Positions 31,701-43,152 of a stretch of 64,000 nucleotides of DNA are shown here, piece after piece. The stretch is from Rapana venosa (Eukaryota; Mollusca; Gastropoda; Neogastropoda; Muricidae): NCBI GenBank assembly GCA_028751875.1, contig CM054140.1, positions 57,272,826-57,336,825 on the forward strand. The letters run 5' to 3'. Position numbers and translations under genes: made by a program. The notes under the pieces are model-generated. The model was not told the DNA's origin, did no database searches, and worked only from the letters and a program-made list of their open reading frames with translations. Position 1 is the stretch's first letter. Each line of letters opens with the position of its first letter.

Positions 31701-32479
31701 GAAAACTGGTCACCATCATCAATGACAAAAGAGGTAAAGAGTGGTGCCAATAACAACAACGGACAAAACAGAGAATGACATTGATAGTGGCACCAAGGCA
31801 GAGACACTGACACCACAATAGAGAAAAAGAATAGGAAAAAAAAAGAGTAAGAATGCCACCTTAAACGACAAAACAGAAAAACCTCGAGAGACAACCGAAA
31901 AAATGACAAACAGGATTCTCACAAGTATAAGTTCAAGAAAAAGTCCAGACTTTTCCCAAACAATCTCAGATGATTTTTTTGCAAACTCAAACTAGTCCTA
32001 TTTGAAACAAAATTCTCCCAGTCTGTGTCATCTAAAGGTGAGGGGTGGGAAGGGGTGGGAGGGGATGTGATGTGATAGGGGGTATGGTGAGGAAGTGACA
32101 GGTGTTGAAAGCTGCCAAATTACCAATCAGCAAAACTGGAATTCTGCAATCCTTATCTTCATAAAAACACTAAGTCATCCTTTTTATATGCTGCATTTAT
32201 GAAGAAAAACTCTTACCAAGTTCCATCATCACAGCACAGAACATAATTATTAACTGGCTTCATTTCTATTGATTCTTTCCGATTTTTATGGTTAACTACC
32301 CTTGAAGATGACAGGCCAGCTTTCTGAAAATTCCAAGACTTTTCCTGACCCTACCGGTTAAAACTGATTTCTCTTCCCCCAGAACTTTCCGGGTCTAGAA
32401 AAGACTTTTCTATTTCTCCAGATTTTCAGGACTCTGTACAAACCTTGGACAAGATGGAAGACACAAGAGGGTAACAAAC

Positions 32480-33050
32480 ATAAAGACAGTAAGACCTTAA
32501 ATCCACTCAAGAGAACTTCAACAAGACAGTGAGCACAGAAAGATGACGCGGTAATCAACAAAATATACGTTGAAGAGAGTATGACACATACCAAAAACAT
32601 TAACAGAGCAGACAGTCAACATAAGCCATAATCAGAAACAGAGGGGAGAAAAAGGACACTGATGCCATAATCAACAAAACAGAACAAAGTCAACATGTGC
32701 CACAATCAACACATTAATTGACTAAAAGAAAGTTAACATGTGCATTAATCAGAAACATAGGGGAGAAAAGGGACACCGATGCCATAATCAACAAAAAAGA
32801 AGAAAGTCAACCTATGACATAATCAAAAGCAGAGGAGAGGAGACAGACAATGATACCATAATCAACAAAACAGAAGTCAACCTATGACATAATCAAAAGC
32901 AGAGGAGAGGAGACAGACACCGATGCCACAATCAACTAAACAGAAGCAAGCTAATCTGTGCCATAATCAAAGAAGAGGAAGGAGACAAGACACTGAAGCC
33001 CTAATCAACAAAACAGAAGACAGAGACTCAATACTCGTAAAGAGAAGAAA
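32480..33050. repeat. Diverged 60-70-bp tandem repeat
   Basis: Words CATAATCAACAAAACAGAAG, AAAGTCAAC and GAGAGGAGACAGACA recur every 60-70 bases. Two units at 32820-32935 are almost identical. Confidence 0.75.
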
Positions 33051-33469
33051 ATGCAGAACTTACAGTTAAGTTACACAGCCAGGCATAATGAAGAGTGCAC
33101 TGCGGACAGAAGCCGCCTCAGAAGACGTAGTTTCTCTGCCTTCAACTTCATCTCCATCACTCAGTCCACGCCTTTGCCCTGTGACATCAACAGCAGAGAG
33201 ATCTAGTCACTATGTGGACACAGCAACTGAGGAAATCATAGGTTAGTGTTGGGAGTTGCTCACCCTCATTATAATTATTTATTGCCACTCTCAGAAGAAC
33301 ATGGTCTGCAGTTCACCACAGACACTAGAATACATTTCGACAAATTACAGCAGCCAGACAACAGCAATACCAATGTTAACAACAAAGAGAAAAAAGAAAC
33401 AATGTGTGTGTGTGCGCCCGTGTGCATGTCTGTGTGTGTCACTGTGTGTGTGTGTTCTTTCATTCTTTT

Positions 33470-33604
33470 TTATTCTTTTATTTTCGAGGATAATGGAATA
33501 AGCACTCATGTGCTTTTTTACATCCAGTCCCTGTGTGTATGCAGTTTTGTAAATATTGTAATCCGTTCCCACCGGCACACAATGGCCTACTCTTCCAAAA
33601 AGCA
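33470..33604 (-). mobile_element. SINE A fragment, tail side
   Basis: TATTCTTTTATTTTCGAGGA to TGGCCTACTCTTCCAAAAAG, then a microsatellite-like TGTGTGTC sequence. Confidence 0.85.
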
Positions 33605-33661
33605 TTATGTATGTGTGTCACTGTGCGTGTGTGCATGTGCGTATTTTTTGTGGGGTTTTTT

Positions 33662-33991
33662 TATATGCTTTTATTTTGAGGACTGTGGAATAAGTACTCA
33701 TATGTTTTTACATCCAATCCCTGTGTGTATGCAGTTTTGTAAATATTGTCCTCCGTTCCCATCACCACACAATGGCCTACTCTCCTGAAAAGCAGAACAG
33801 AGTTTGACCATGTGCACAAGATGGTCTGCGTGGTTTGCACATGGGACCTTGGTTTACGCCAAAGGACTTTTGAGGGGAGTAGAGCTGGCACTGATGTTAA
33901 CTCCATTAGGAAAAATTCCCCTTGAACAGGATTCAAACCCGAGTCAGCAGATTGTGAGCACAATGCGCAATGCTCTAACCACCAGGCTATA
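33662..33991 (-). mobile_element. SINE A, diverged but near full length
   Basis: From TATGCTTTTATTTTGAGGAC to ACCACCAGGCTATAC, in the same orientation as its neighbour 60 bases to the left. Confidence 0.85.
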
Positions 33992-34165
33992 CTCTGTGTG
34001 ACTGTGTGTGTGTGTGTGTGATGATGATGTTCTTTGCTTTAACGTCCTTCCACTTTAATATAATTTTGATATTAGATGATAGTTAAAAAGATTATGAGAA
34101 AGGAAAAAAAAAGGAGGGAAGTAAATGCATGAATAAGCATGTCCAAGTTCTAGTGCGTACATAGA

Positions 34166-34167
34166 AT

Positions 34168-34209
<42 letters not shown>

Positions 34210-34246
34210 GAGAGAGAGAGATAGAGAGAGAAGGAGAGAGAGCATG

Positions 34247-34277
<31 letters not shown>

Positions 34278-34295
34278 TGTGTGTGTGTGTGTGTT
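34166..34295. repeat. (GA)n then (GT)n microsatellite
   Basis: Long compound simple repeat. Confidence 0.95.
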
Positions 34296-34499
34296 TAAAA
34301 GAGCACAACATTATTGAAATACCATAACTTGTATAACATAACTAATTTAACATGACTAGTAATTAATAAAACATTAAATGAATCATCAAATCGCAGCTTA
34401 ACGTGAATCAAAGGTAGATACCAACCGGACTGCTATTTAAATAAACAGAAAACTTGTGAAGAAGCGAATAGTTATTCAAAAACATGCTCTAGAGATAAA

Positions 34500-35275
34500 G
34501 GACAGTTAGGAGGATGGCAATGCCTAAGCTTTTGTGAAACTGACAGTCACATTAATGAGCAGCGCACAAGCAAACGATTCACTGTGATTTGTTCCCCACA
34601 CAAACATTGAATATTTTTCCAACATTTTGTACGGAGAGTGTTCAAGTGAAAATGATACATTTGAGTGATACTATGTCTGGGACACTGAGAGAAATCCCGG
34701 AACAAGAGGGAGTTGGTATTATTTGTATAAGCACTTTCCACACAGTTATAGTATTGAGAATCTGAGTTCTTGAGAATGTCATAAAAGCGATCAGAAGATG
34801 ATTTCTCTATGCGCCTGTAACATTCTTGTATATCTAAATGATTAGGGAGAGTTTCTGTACCCTCAGAATTGTGAGCTGCTTTTCTGGCAGCTTGATCCCT
34901 CTTTCATTAGGAATAATCCCACAGTGTGAAGGAACCCAGAAGAATGTTACTGCCACATCTTTAACTGACAAAAGATGTATGAGATGGTTTATTTCTGTTG
35001 TCATTTCACTTCTTGTTTTTTGGTCAGTAGATCTAAGCGCATGTAACACAGATTTAGAATCCACCACAAATTAAGATGTGACCGGCATTCATGGGCAGAG
35101 TGGAAATATAATTTAAAGCCATAAGTATGGCTACAAGTTCAACGGTAGAAGTAGATAAACAACTGCCTAAATGATATTGTATCACACATTTTAATGCAGG
35201 GATTACAAAGGCAGCTCCTGCTCTACTGTCTTCAAGCACAGAACAGTCCGTATAAATATGTAAATAATTTTTTAT
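34500..35275 (-). mobile_element. LINE fragment with RNase H domain
   Basis: On the minus strand the frames give YTDCSVLEDSRAGAAFVI, STVELVAILMALNYI, VDSKSVLHALR-like sequence, then VTFFWVPSHCGIIPNERG and C-terminal VNRLLVRC. These are the blocks of the RNase H domain and C-terminal Cys-rich tail of I/jockey-type non-LTR retrotransposons. Frameshifts and stops make it dead. The RT domain is missing. Confidence 0.85.
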
Positions 35276-35460
35276 AGTGATTATCTATGTGATTGTATAC
35301 CAAGCTCTTTAACATAATTATGAGGTGAATCGTTTTTTGTGATACTTAGATTATTTATGTCAAATGTAGGTTTCTTTAATTAAGAGTGTGTGTGGTGTGT
35401 GTGTGTGACTTAGGTAAGCAGGTTGAGGCCTCTGTAAAGTGGCAAGCTATCATATTCAAT

Positions 35461-35815
35461 GGAGATGGGATAGCCTGGTGGTTAGAGTGATGCGCTCATG
35501 ATCTGCTGACCCGAGTTCGAATGTCATTCAAGAAGATTTTTCCTCTGGAGTTAACATCAGTGCCAACTCCACTCCCCCCAAAAGTCCTTTGGATGAGACT
35601 ATAAACCGAGGTCCCGTGTGCGAATACACACAGAACATCTTGCGCACATGTTAAGACCCATTCCGCTTTTCGGCAGAGATGGCCATTGTGTGCCGATGGG
35701 AACGGATCACGAAATTTACAAAACTGTATACACATGGGGAACAGATCAGATTTAAAAGAATTTTTTTTTTAAAGCACATGGTTATTTAATTATCATCGAA
35801 ATAAAAGAATAAATA
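35461..35815 (+). mobile_element. SINE A, near full length
   Basis: Head GAGATGGGATAGCCTGGTGG with B box CGAGTTCGAATGTC, body TCCTTTGGATGAGACTATAA and TTCCGCTTTTCGGCAGAG, tail TCGAAATAAAAGAATAAATA. Confidence 0.9.
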
Positions 35816-35834
35816 ATTTTTAAAATACGTAAAT

Positions 35835-36085
35835 CTTCTTCTTCTTAGTCAAACACTCAAACAGCAACTAGTGTTGTCTGTCATATAAACGAAAATGCGG
35901 GGCCTGACTTGCCAACTTCGCAAGGGAGAGAATTGTTATGGTTAAGGACTTTCTGAAGAAAAGGCAGGGAATGGACCAAGAAGGCAGAAAAAGACAAGAA
36001 GGTGGTGATAAGAAGAAAAAGAACAAGGCAGAAACAATGAGATGGATAGAAAAGGGAATTCCTAGCACAATTTCCAGAAGTGGAT
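35835..36085 (+). repeat. Dispersed repeat E, copy 2
   Basis: CTTCTTCTTCTTAGTC, GCGGGGCCTGACTTGCCAAC, GCAGGGAATGGACCAAGAAG and GGGAATTCCTAGCACAATTT share order and orientation with 20845-21080. Confidence 0.65.
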
Positions 36086-36495
36086 GAGTAGAGCCACTAG
36101 AGGTAACACGCCTGCCTAGAAATCGAAAAGTCAGGATGGGAAGAGTGCATTGGGTGAATTCCGTTTGGACCCGAAACTTTCCCCCCATCCATTAGACCAT
36201 GAGTGGTGGTCTGGGTACTAGTCTTTCGGATGAGACAATAAACCAAGGTCCCCTGTGTTACACATATTCAGCCCACATAATATATAAGAACCCATGGCAA
36301 CAAGAGAGTTAACCCTGCCAAAATTCTGTAGAAAAAGACACTCTGATCAGGGAAACAAATACACTTGCAGACAAAAACCAAAACAAAAAAAGGGAGGGGC
36401 GGGGGTGGCCCTGCTCTTGTGGCGTGCGCTTCCCCCGGGGAGAGTAGCCCCGATTTCACACAGAGAAATCTGCCGTGGTTTAAAGTGGTATAATA
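36086..36495 (+). mobile_element. SINE B, full length
   Basis: The head AGAGCCACTAGAGGTAACAC gives a degenerate A box, with a GAATTCCGTTTGGACCCG segment where the B box is expected. The body has TGAGTGGTGGTCTGGGTACT and GATGAGACAATAAACC, and the 3' side GGCCCTGCTCTTGTGGCG, GGGGAGAGTAGCC and TTTCACACAGAGAAATCTGC. It is the plus-strand equivalent of 11868-12262. Confidence 0.75.
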
Positions 36496-36674
36496 AAGAA
36501 AGAATAACAGACGACACATACAGCAGGAATACATTTTATCCTGTGAATGCGCTACACACAATATAAAAGCTCTAGCCCATCTTTGGCACACAGAAAATCT
36601 ACCATACTATACATGCTTTAAAATGCCATATGGCTTCTCTGTTAAATTATGACTTTTATGTGAACATTATTCAA

Positions 36675-36911
36675 CTAGCCTAAGTTCTGCGTCCCTGGTG
36701 ATCTATCGTACAAAGACTTGATAAGTTCATGCCCCATTATCCGTCGACAGTCTTCTGCACTATGCATTTCAAACTGGCTTCGCTTGCTATGTGATATTGC
36801 ATTTTTGAAACCAGAACAATCCGGATGGTCTCGAAACTTACTCACCCAACTCGATGTTTCTACCAGCAGACGACGGCGTAGTCTAGGTCTACATTGCATG
36901 GAGGGCGCCAT
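36675..36911 (-). CDS. Possible short gene or first exon, unknown product
   Basis: The minus strand has an ATG in the context CTGTCATGG followed by 78 codons: MAPSMQCRPRLRRRLLVETS, then SKFRDHPDCSGFKN and MHSAEDCRRIMGHELIKSLY, ending TAG. Composition is balanced, unlike the surrounding repeats. A strong donor (GTGAGTAAG) lies after codon 21, so the real exon could be only MAPSMQCRPRLRRRLLVETS plus a residue. I do not recognise the product. Confidence 0.25.
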   Translation of the reverse strand: MAPSMQCRPRLRRRLLVETSSWVSKFRDHPDCSGFKNAISHSKRSQFEMHSAEDCRRIMGHELIKSLYDRSPGTQNLG

Positions 36912-37139
36912 GACAGGTCTGCGTTTTAAAGAGCTAGTTTCGTATAGGGCTAGTCCTGGGGCCTAATTTAATATATATACAGATATGGGATACCTTATGT
37001 AGATTTACACGTTGTAGACAAAATGAATAAACGATACACTTTTTATCTGCACACGCGCGCGTTCGTGCGCGTACACAAACACAAGAGCGTGCAACGCGCG
37101 CGACCGAGTGCGAAAACACGAACGTGAAACCGTAGTTTG

Positions 37140-37380
37140 TCCCCCCCCCCCCCCATGTATGTATTTTTTGGCAATGCCTGTGTGTGACACACACACATGC
37201 GCGCGCGCACACTGTCTTTCACATTCATACTGTTTCTTTTCTTTTCTTTCCTGGGGGGGTGGGGGGAGTCTTTGTTCTGTTTGTTTGCTTCTTTTGTTGT
37301 TGGGTTGTTGGTTTTGTTTTTGTTTGTTGTTGGTTTTTGTTTTTTTTTTTGGTTTTTTTTGGGGGGGCTCACGACTTTTT
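37140..37380. repeat. Poly(C), (CA)n and T/G-rich tract
   Basis: Poly(C) at 37140-37154, CA/GC repeats at 37188-37210, then TTTTGTTTG sequence to 37370. All frames over it are artefacts. Confidence 0.9.
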
Positions 37381-38445
37381 GTGTGTTGGTTGTCATTAAT
37401 TATAAAGTATGCCAATGAAATGAGTAATATTGTAACCTGATATATTTGGTTTCATGTTTCTTTTTTCTCATTTTCTTGTAATCCAAATCTAAGTGAGTAC
37501 AAATGTGTGCGTGTATGTACTTGAGTATGTGTATGAATGTGTTGCGTTGTTGTTATATTGCGTTGTGCTGCCTGTGTGTGTGTTGCGTGTGCATGTGTGT
37601 GTGTGCGTGCGTGCGCACGAGTTATGCAGTGTATTTTTGCTTGGGGGGGAGGGGGGCATTTTCGTTATAGGTTTATTTGTTCGTTTTTGGTCGTGTGTGT
37701 GTGGTTTCTCTTTTTTTCTCCGTTTCTATTTTTCTTATGGAGTTAGTTTTATTATTATTGGTTATGGTAATAATGTAGATATTATTGATCAATTTTTTTG
37801 TTCCCAGATAGATGGCTTGATGAATAAAAGAAAATGTATTGCTTATTCAATGTACCATTGTCTTTTCTTGTTTGATTCTTTCGTTTGCTTTTGGGAGGGG
37901 GGAGGGGGGTGTTCATGTTTTTGGGTGTGTGTTGGTTGTCATTAATTAGAAAGTATGAATATGAACGAACGGGTATAATATTGTAACCCGATATGATTTG
38001 TTTGACTTTTTTTCCCCCTCTCATTTTCTTGTAATCCAAATCTTAGTGAGTACAAATGCGTGCGCGTGCATGTACGTGTATGCGTGTGTTGTTATGTTGC
38101 GTTGCGTGTGTGCGTGTATGTGTGTACGAGTTATGCAGTGTGCTTTTCATGTTGGGGAGGGGGTGGGGGTCCATTTTTGTTGAGCTTTTGTTTTTGTTTG
38201 TGTGTGTGGAGGTGTTTTTTTTCTATTTTTCTTTTGGAGTTACTTTTATTATTATTGGTTATGGTAATAATACTTAGATATTACAGTTGTTTTTGTTCCT
38301 ACATAGATGGCTCGATGAAAAAAAGCAAATTCATTGCTTACTCAGTGTACCATCTGCATATCAATAAGTGTATACTTATGTATAACATATTAAGCGGAAA
38401 AGCCCGAAAGAATTTTTTTTTTTAATCCACACAGAATCATGCAAT
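37381..38445 (+). repeat. Tandem duplication, two units of about 540 and 520 bases
   Basis: Both units hold GTGTTGGTTGTCATTAATTA, TCTCATTTTCTTGTAATCCA, GTGAGTACAAATG, ACGAGTTATGCAGTGT, TTATTATTATTGGTTATGG and an ATAGATGGCT block, in the same order (about 37381 and 37925). GT-rich runs within each create Cys/Val-rich frames. No gene. Confidence 0.85.
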
Positions 38446-39135
38446 AAAAACAGGCCTACTCATTAACTGTTTTTGCCCAAGCCCTGTAATAATCTCTTAA
38501 AACTCAAGCCTTAGGCCCATTTATTCAGCACGAACATTGTGGAATATCTAACTCTTTTCTTTTGTTTTTAATTAGCTCATTCAAATCATCGATTAAGAAA
38601 CTTTTGAAGAAACACCTGATGGACAAAATTTTAAGTCTACTTTTTATGCTCGATGTTACCTTACGTCTGACTGTTTTGAAAATAGTTATTCTTACCATGT
38701 TGCGTTTTGTTTTCATTAATTGTCTGTATAACTTGAGCTTATATTGTACCGTCATAGTTTGGGTTATCATGTTATTGTCAGGCCTGGAATTTTTTTAAAA
38801 AAGTTTTCCTTATTCATGTTTGTCCGCAACAGTTCTTTCGAATCAAGGGACATGTTTGAAAGGTCTTGCAGCAGACAAACAAGAGCTCCACGATTCCTTA
38901 TCTGTGCACAGGCTGTGTTTTGTGGGTATGCGTGCATACGTTGTTGTTGCTGCCTGATTTTACGTCTGTTAGACGCGTGTGTGCGTGTACATGCCCGCAC
39001 GCGCGTGCTGTGCGCGTATCCCTGTGCAGGGGCGCGCGATTGCTTACCCTTTCGTGGTTCCTACATCTCTCAAGCCCCCTTCCGAAATTTCGTTTTCTAA
39101 AACCACTGGTGCTCTTATTGCGGAAGGGAGGGGGG
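38446..39135. other. Non-coding or decayed sequence
   Basis: Frames at 38525-38798 are open on both strands over 230 bases but show no recognised motif. 38930-39040 is CG/GT-rich low complexity. Confidence 0.4.
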
Positions 39136-39138
39136 GGG

Positions 39139-39465
39139 CGGACCAGATAGCCTAGCGGTTAGAACATTGCGCTCGCAATCTGAAGACCCGGGTTCGATTC
39201 CCGTTCAAGGGGGATATTTCCCCCTGGAGTTATCAGTGAAGACTCCACTCTCCCCAAGAATCCTTCGGATGAGACTAGGCCTATATACAAACCGCGGTCC
39301 TGTGAGCGAACGCACGAAGAAAATCTCGTAAAATCCTGTTCCACTTTTCGTAAGAGTAGGTCATTGTGTGCCGGTGGGAACATGACAATTTACAAAACCA
39401 CATACACACGGGGACTGGATGTAAAAAAAGCATATTCCTTCATCAATATAAAAGAAAATAAAAAA
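39139..39465 (+). mobile_element. SINE A, full length
   Basis: Head GGACCAGATAGCCTAGCGG with a near-perfect A box and B box GGGTTCGATTCCC, then body and tail ATCAATATAAAAGAAAATAA. Confidence 0.93.
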
Positions 39466-39595
39466 ATCCGTGGGGTTTGGGGGCTCTGTTTCATTTGTAT
39501 TTGTTTTGCTGTAGTTTTGGTAGCCACATTCCAACTACGTGGATGTCTAAACATGACATCGCGCATGCGGGTTTTTCTTTTGTTAATTCGTCATC

Positions 39596-39838
39596 CGAAT
39601 CCTACTTGCACACAATGGCCAACTCTTGAAAGGCAGGATGGGTGGATAACGTATGAAAGATGCTCAGCGTTTGCGTTATAGCACACAGCACCTCGGGTTA
39701 TAATCTCATCTGTGGGAGTGGGGCCGGCACTGATGTCCCCCTGAATGGGTCTCTCAGTAGCAGCTCAAACCTGGGATCGAACCCGGGCCCTTAGATCGCG
39801 ACTGCAACGATCTGACCACCAGGTCGTCCTGTCCCCCA
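39596..39838 (-). mobile_element. SINE A, tail missing
   Basis: GCACACAATGGCCAACTC to GGGATCGAACCCGGG (reversed B box) and GACCACCAGGTCGTCCTGTC (reversed head). Confidence 0.82.
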
Positions 39839-40480
39839 AATCAGTTTAAAGGCGAAGTCTTTGGCTTTCCCTAGAATCAGAGAATACCCCCAGAAAACAA
39901 ATGTATGCGAGGAGAGTTGTAGAATATGTAGTATATATTATAGTATGGCAGGCATGCATGAAGACGTGTGGGAACAGTACCAACACTGTCCATGTTCACA
40001 GCTCCAACCACGAAGGCCACATCGGGTCTTCCCCTAACTTCCAGTAACTCCACATTAACTTCAAGCTCAAAACCACCACCATAATTATAACTTCCTCAAA
40101 AGTGTCCAATGACAAGAGAAAGAATGAGGGAGGGAGACAGGGGGAGAGAGAGAGAGGACAACATGATCACTCAATTCAAACATACAATGAAGAACGAGAT
40201 GCACAAAAACAGTTATTGTCTTTTAATAAATAAATCTTGGTCAACGAAACAAATGGCAAAGCTTCATTCCCCATCTCTCACTGGATGCACTGACACACAC
40301 CCACACCCCCAAATTTTGAGTTCTGGAAGATCAGTGCTGAAAACATCTGAAGCGCATTATGTCACATCCAATCCAGTCATTCGAATCACACAAGTCGGGA
40401 GGCATACAAGTCTAGTTTTAAATCATGCAAAAGGCTACCCGATGCCAATAGTGTGCCTCAGCCTTTTTTTTCTGCGGTCA
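39838..40480 (+). repeat. Segmental duplicate of 57243-59085
   Basis: AATCAGTTTAAAG, GGCAGGCATGCATGAA, TGTGGGAACAGTACCAACAC, CCACGAAGGCCACAT, TTCCAGTAACTC, TAATAAATAAATCTTGG, CTTCATTC, CACTGGATGCA, GGAAGATC and CGCATTATGTCACA occur in the same order and orientation in both places. The 57 kb copy is longer because repeats R, E, F and GA arrays interrupt it. No coding frame runs through either copy. Confidence 0.8.
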
Positions 40481-40529
40481 AATCCATCTAATCTCTATGT
40501 ACATACATACTGATAAAAGTCGGATTATT

Positions 40530-40721
40530 TCCTCTATCATCAGGGTTTTGATCAGCTGCAGGCTCTCTTGGCCCACATCGATTCAACCAGCAGTCAACCT
40601 GATGCCTATATAAATAATTTTAAATGGTGTGTTTCAGTGTGGGTATAAATATCAAGTTAATGTTATACCTGACCCTGTGATACGAGTTTGATTTCATAAA
40701 GAGATCAAATGAGTTATTCCT
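40530..40721 (+). repeat. MSS-associated sequence, left flank of the LINE insertion
   Basis: TTTGATCAGCTGCAGGCTCT resembles the MSS ORF block TTTGATGAGCTGCAGGCTCT. Then CCTGTGATACGAGTTTGATT and AGAGATCAAATGAG match 46151-46190. Confidence 0.65.
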
Positions 40722-40733
40722 TTTTATTTCAGG

Positions 40734-43140
40734 CTGTCCCGATGGTGTATCACCTTGTGGTGGGATGGCTTGCGTGCTTCAATGACCCCCAGAGCTATGT
40801 GGGCAGGGGCTTCGGCCTCTGGCAGGTTCAACCATGCTCAACAGGTCTGGGGGGGAGGAGCCAGACTAAACGATGCACCCTGGTCCTCCAGGTTGGGGGT
40901 TGTGCATTGGGCTAACGACCCATTCACTTAAAAACCAGTCTGTTACTGAAACTGCAACAGTACCTCTTACGAGCGACATGGTTGGGGAAGAGTCCTCTCT
41001 GGTAGAGCCTATGACGCGTGCTGGTGAAAGCCTTCGGGAAGCCAGTGCGCAGACAACTCTTAACAACCAAGTCAACAACCAGGATAGGGACCTGGAACAT
41101 CAGAACCCTGTACGAAACCTGTAAAACAGCACAGGTGAGTAGAGAAATGCACAGGTACAACCTAAAGATCCTTGGCCTGTGCGAGACCAGATGGAATGGA
41201 ACCGGACAGACAAAACTTGCGAGTGGAGACTATCATCTACTCTGGACAGGAAGAAGGCCAGCCCCACACACATGGAGTAGCGCTGCTGATGAGACCCGAA
41301 GCAAAGCAAGCACTGCTGTCCTGGGAACCAGTGTCACCACGGATCCTCACAGCACGTTTCAACTCAAAAGGCAGAAAGGTTACCATCCTTCAGTGCTACG
41401 CTCCAAATACAGCAGAGTTAGAAGATAAAGAAAACTTCTCGAACAAGTCCAGACCATCGTAGACAAAGCACCAAAGAGGGACCTAAAAATACTAATGGGA
41501 GACATGAATGCCAAAGTGGGGACAGACAACACAAACAGAACTGATCATGGGCAGACATGGCACTGGAACCCATGCCGCCTGATATCCCCCCACCTACTGA
41601 AATCCTTGGCATCAACACCGGCCCCCCTACCAAGAATGAGATCACCAAAGCCATCAAGTCACTCAAATCAGGCAAAGCAGCAGGCCCAGACGGTATACCA
41701 CCTGAAGCACTGAAGGCAGACATCCAAACTTCCACCGAGATGTTATACCCACTCCTATACAAGATCTGGGAGCAAGAGAGTGTACCAGAAGACTGGAAGG
41801 AAGGCCATCTCGTAAAGCTGCCAAAGAAAGGGGACCTGTCCTCCTGCAACAACTGGAGAGGAATCATGCTACTGTCCATCCCAGGGAAAGTACTGACAAG
41901 GATCATGCTAGACAGACTGAAGACAGCACTGGACAAGACACTTCGGGATGAACAGGCAGGCTTTAGGCAAGACAGATCAAATCGCCACAATGCGCATCAT
42001 CATTGAGCAGTCCCTGGAGTGGCAGACCCCCCTATATTCAGTCTTTGTCGACTTCCAGAAGGCATTTGACAGCGTCGACAGAGATGTCATTTGGAAACTG
42101 ATGCATCACTACGGCTTTCCACCAAAGTTCATCACCATCATCCAGCAGGTACATGAAGACGCCACCTGTCAAGTCATCCATGAAGGGAAACTGACGGAAG
42201 CCTTCTCCGTACAGACCGGTGTTCGTCAGGGCTGTCTGTTGTTGCCAACCATCTTCCTGTTGGTGGTTGACTGGATAATGCGGCAAGCCACAGCAGGCAG
42301 GAGAACCGGCATACAGTGGACCCTCATGAAGCAGCTGGAAGACCTGGACTTCGCAGACGACATCAGCCTTCTCTCCCACAGGCAACAAGACACAAAAGAG
42401 AAGCTCTGTCGTGTTGCTGAAGAAGCTGAAAAGACTGGCCTCCAAATCAACATCGGGAAGACGGAGATCATGAGGGTGAACAACAAAACACATGACCCAG
42501 TGCGACTGCAGCAAGAAACCATCAAAGAAGTCACCAAGTTCATTTACCTGGGCAGTGTCGTCAGTAAAGATGGAACAGATGAAGACATCAAGTGCCGAAT
42601 CAACAAAGCCCGTCACGCCTTCAACACCCTTCGGCCAATTTCGAGGTCAACAGCCCTCTCATTTCAAAATAAGCTTCAGATCTACAACACCAATGTCAAA
42701 TCGGTCCTACTTTATGGCTCAGAAACCTGGCGGGTAACAAAAACCAACACCCACAAACTCCAGTCTTTTACCAACAAATGCCTCGGGTACATCCTCAACA
42801 CCAGGTGGCCGGAAGTCATATCCAACAAAACTGTGGGACAGGACCAGACAAACCCCAATTGAGTCCATCATTAAACGAAGGAAGTGGGAATGGATCGGCC
42901 ATACACTCCGCAAGCCTGCGTCAAATGTCACCAGACAGGCCCTTGACTGGAATCCACAAGGTAAGCGGAAAGTTGGTTGACCAAAGCAGACCTGGCGCAG
43001 AAGTGTTGACAAAGAAACGAAGGCAGCCGGAATGATATGGGCCGCGCTGAAGAGGATCTCCCAAAGCCGAGTTCGTTGGGGGGTGTTGTTGCAGCCCTAT
43101 GTTCCCCAAGGAACCAAGAGCATAAGTCAAGTAAGTCAAG
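40734..43140 (+). mobile_element. Non-LTR retrotransposon with endonuclease and RT, 12-bp target duplication, inactive
   Basis: The 2.4 kb element is flanked by TTTTATTTCAGG at 40722-40733 and 43141-43152. The endonuclease part shows RIGTWNIRTLYETCKTAQVS, LKILGLCETRWNGTGQTKLA, then in other frames VTILQCYAPNTAE and LMGDMNAKVG. After an internal loss the RT part has GKAAGPDGIPPE, YSVFVDFQKAFDSVDRDVIW, TGVRQGCLL, the catalytic FADD box in LEDLDFADDISLL, and [11 protein letters not shown] near the C-terminus. Frameshifts at about 41230, 41460, 41990 and 42820 inactivate it. The 3' end is a short AAGTCAAGTAAGTCAAG tail. The clade is not assigned. Confidence 0.93.
41948..42862 (+). pseudogene. Reverse transcriptase ORF fragment of the LINE
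   Basis: This is the longest open part of the element (304 codons). RT motifs in order are FVDFQKAFDSVD at about residues 36-47, TGVRQGCLL at about 89-97, FADDISLL at about 135-142, then LQINIGKTEIM and FIYLGSVVSKDG. FADD replaces the more common YADD, which is known in active relatives. The 5' fingers are in another frame (41557-42006) and the C-terminal domain is lost by a frameshift near 42820. Confidence 0.9.
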
Positions 43141-43152
43141 TTTTATTTCAGG

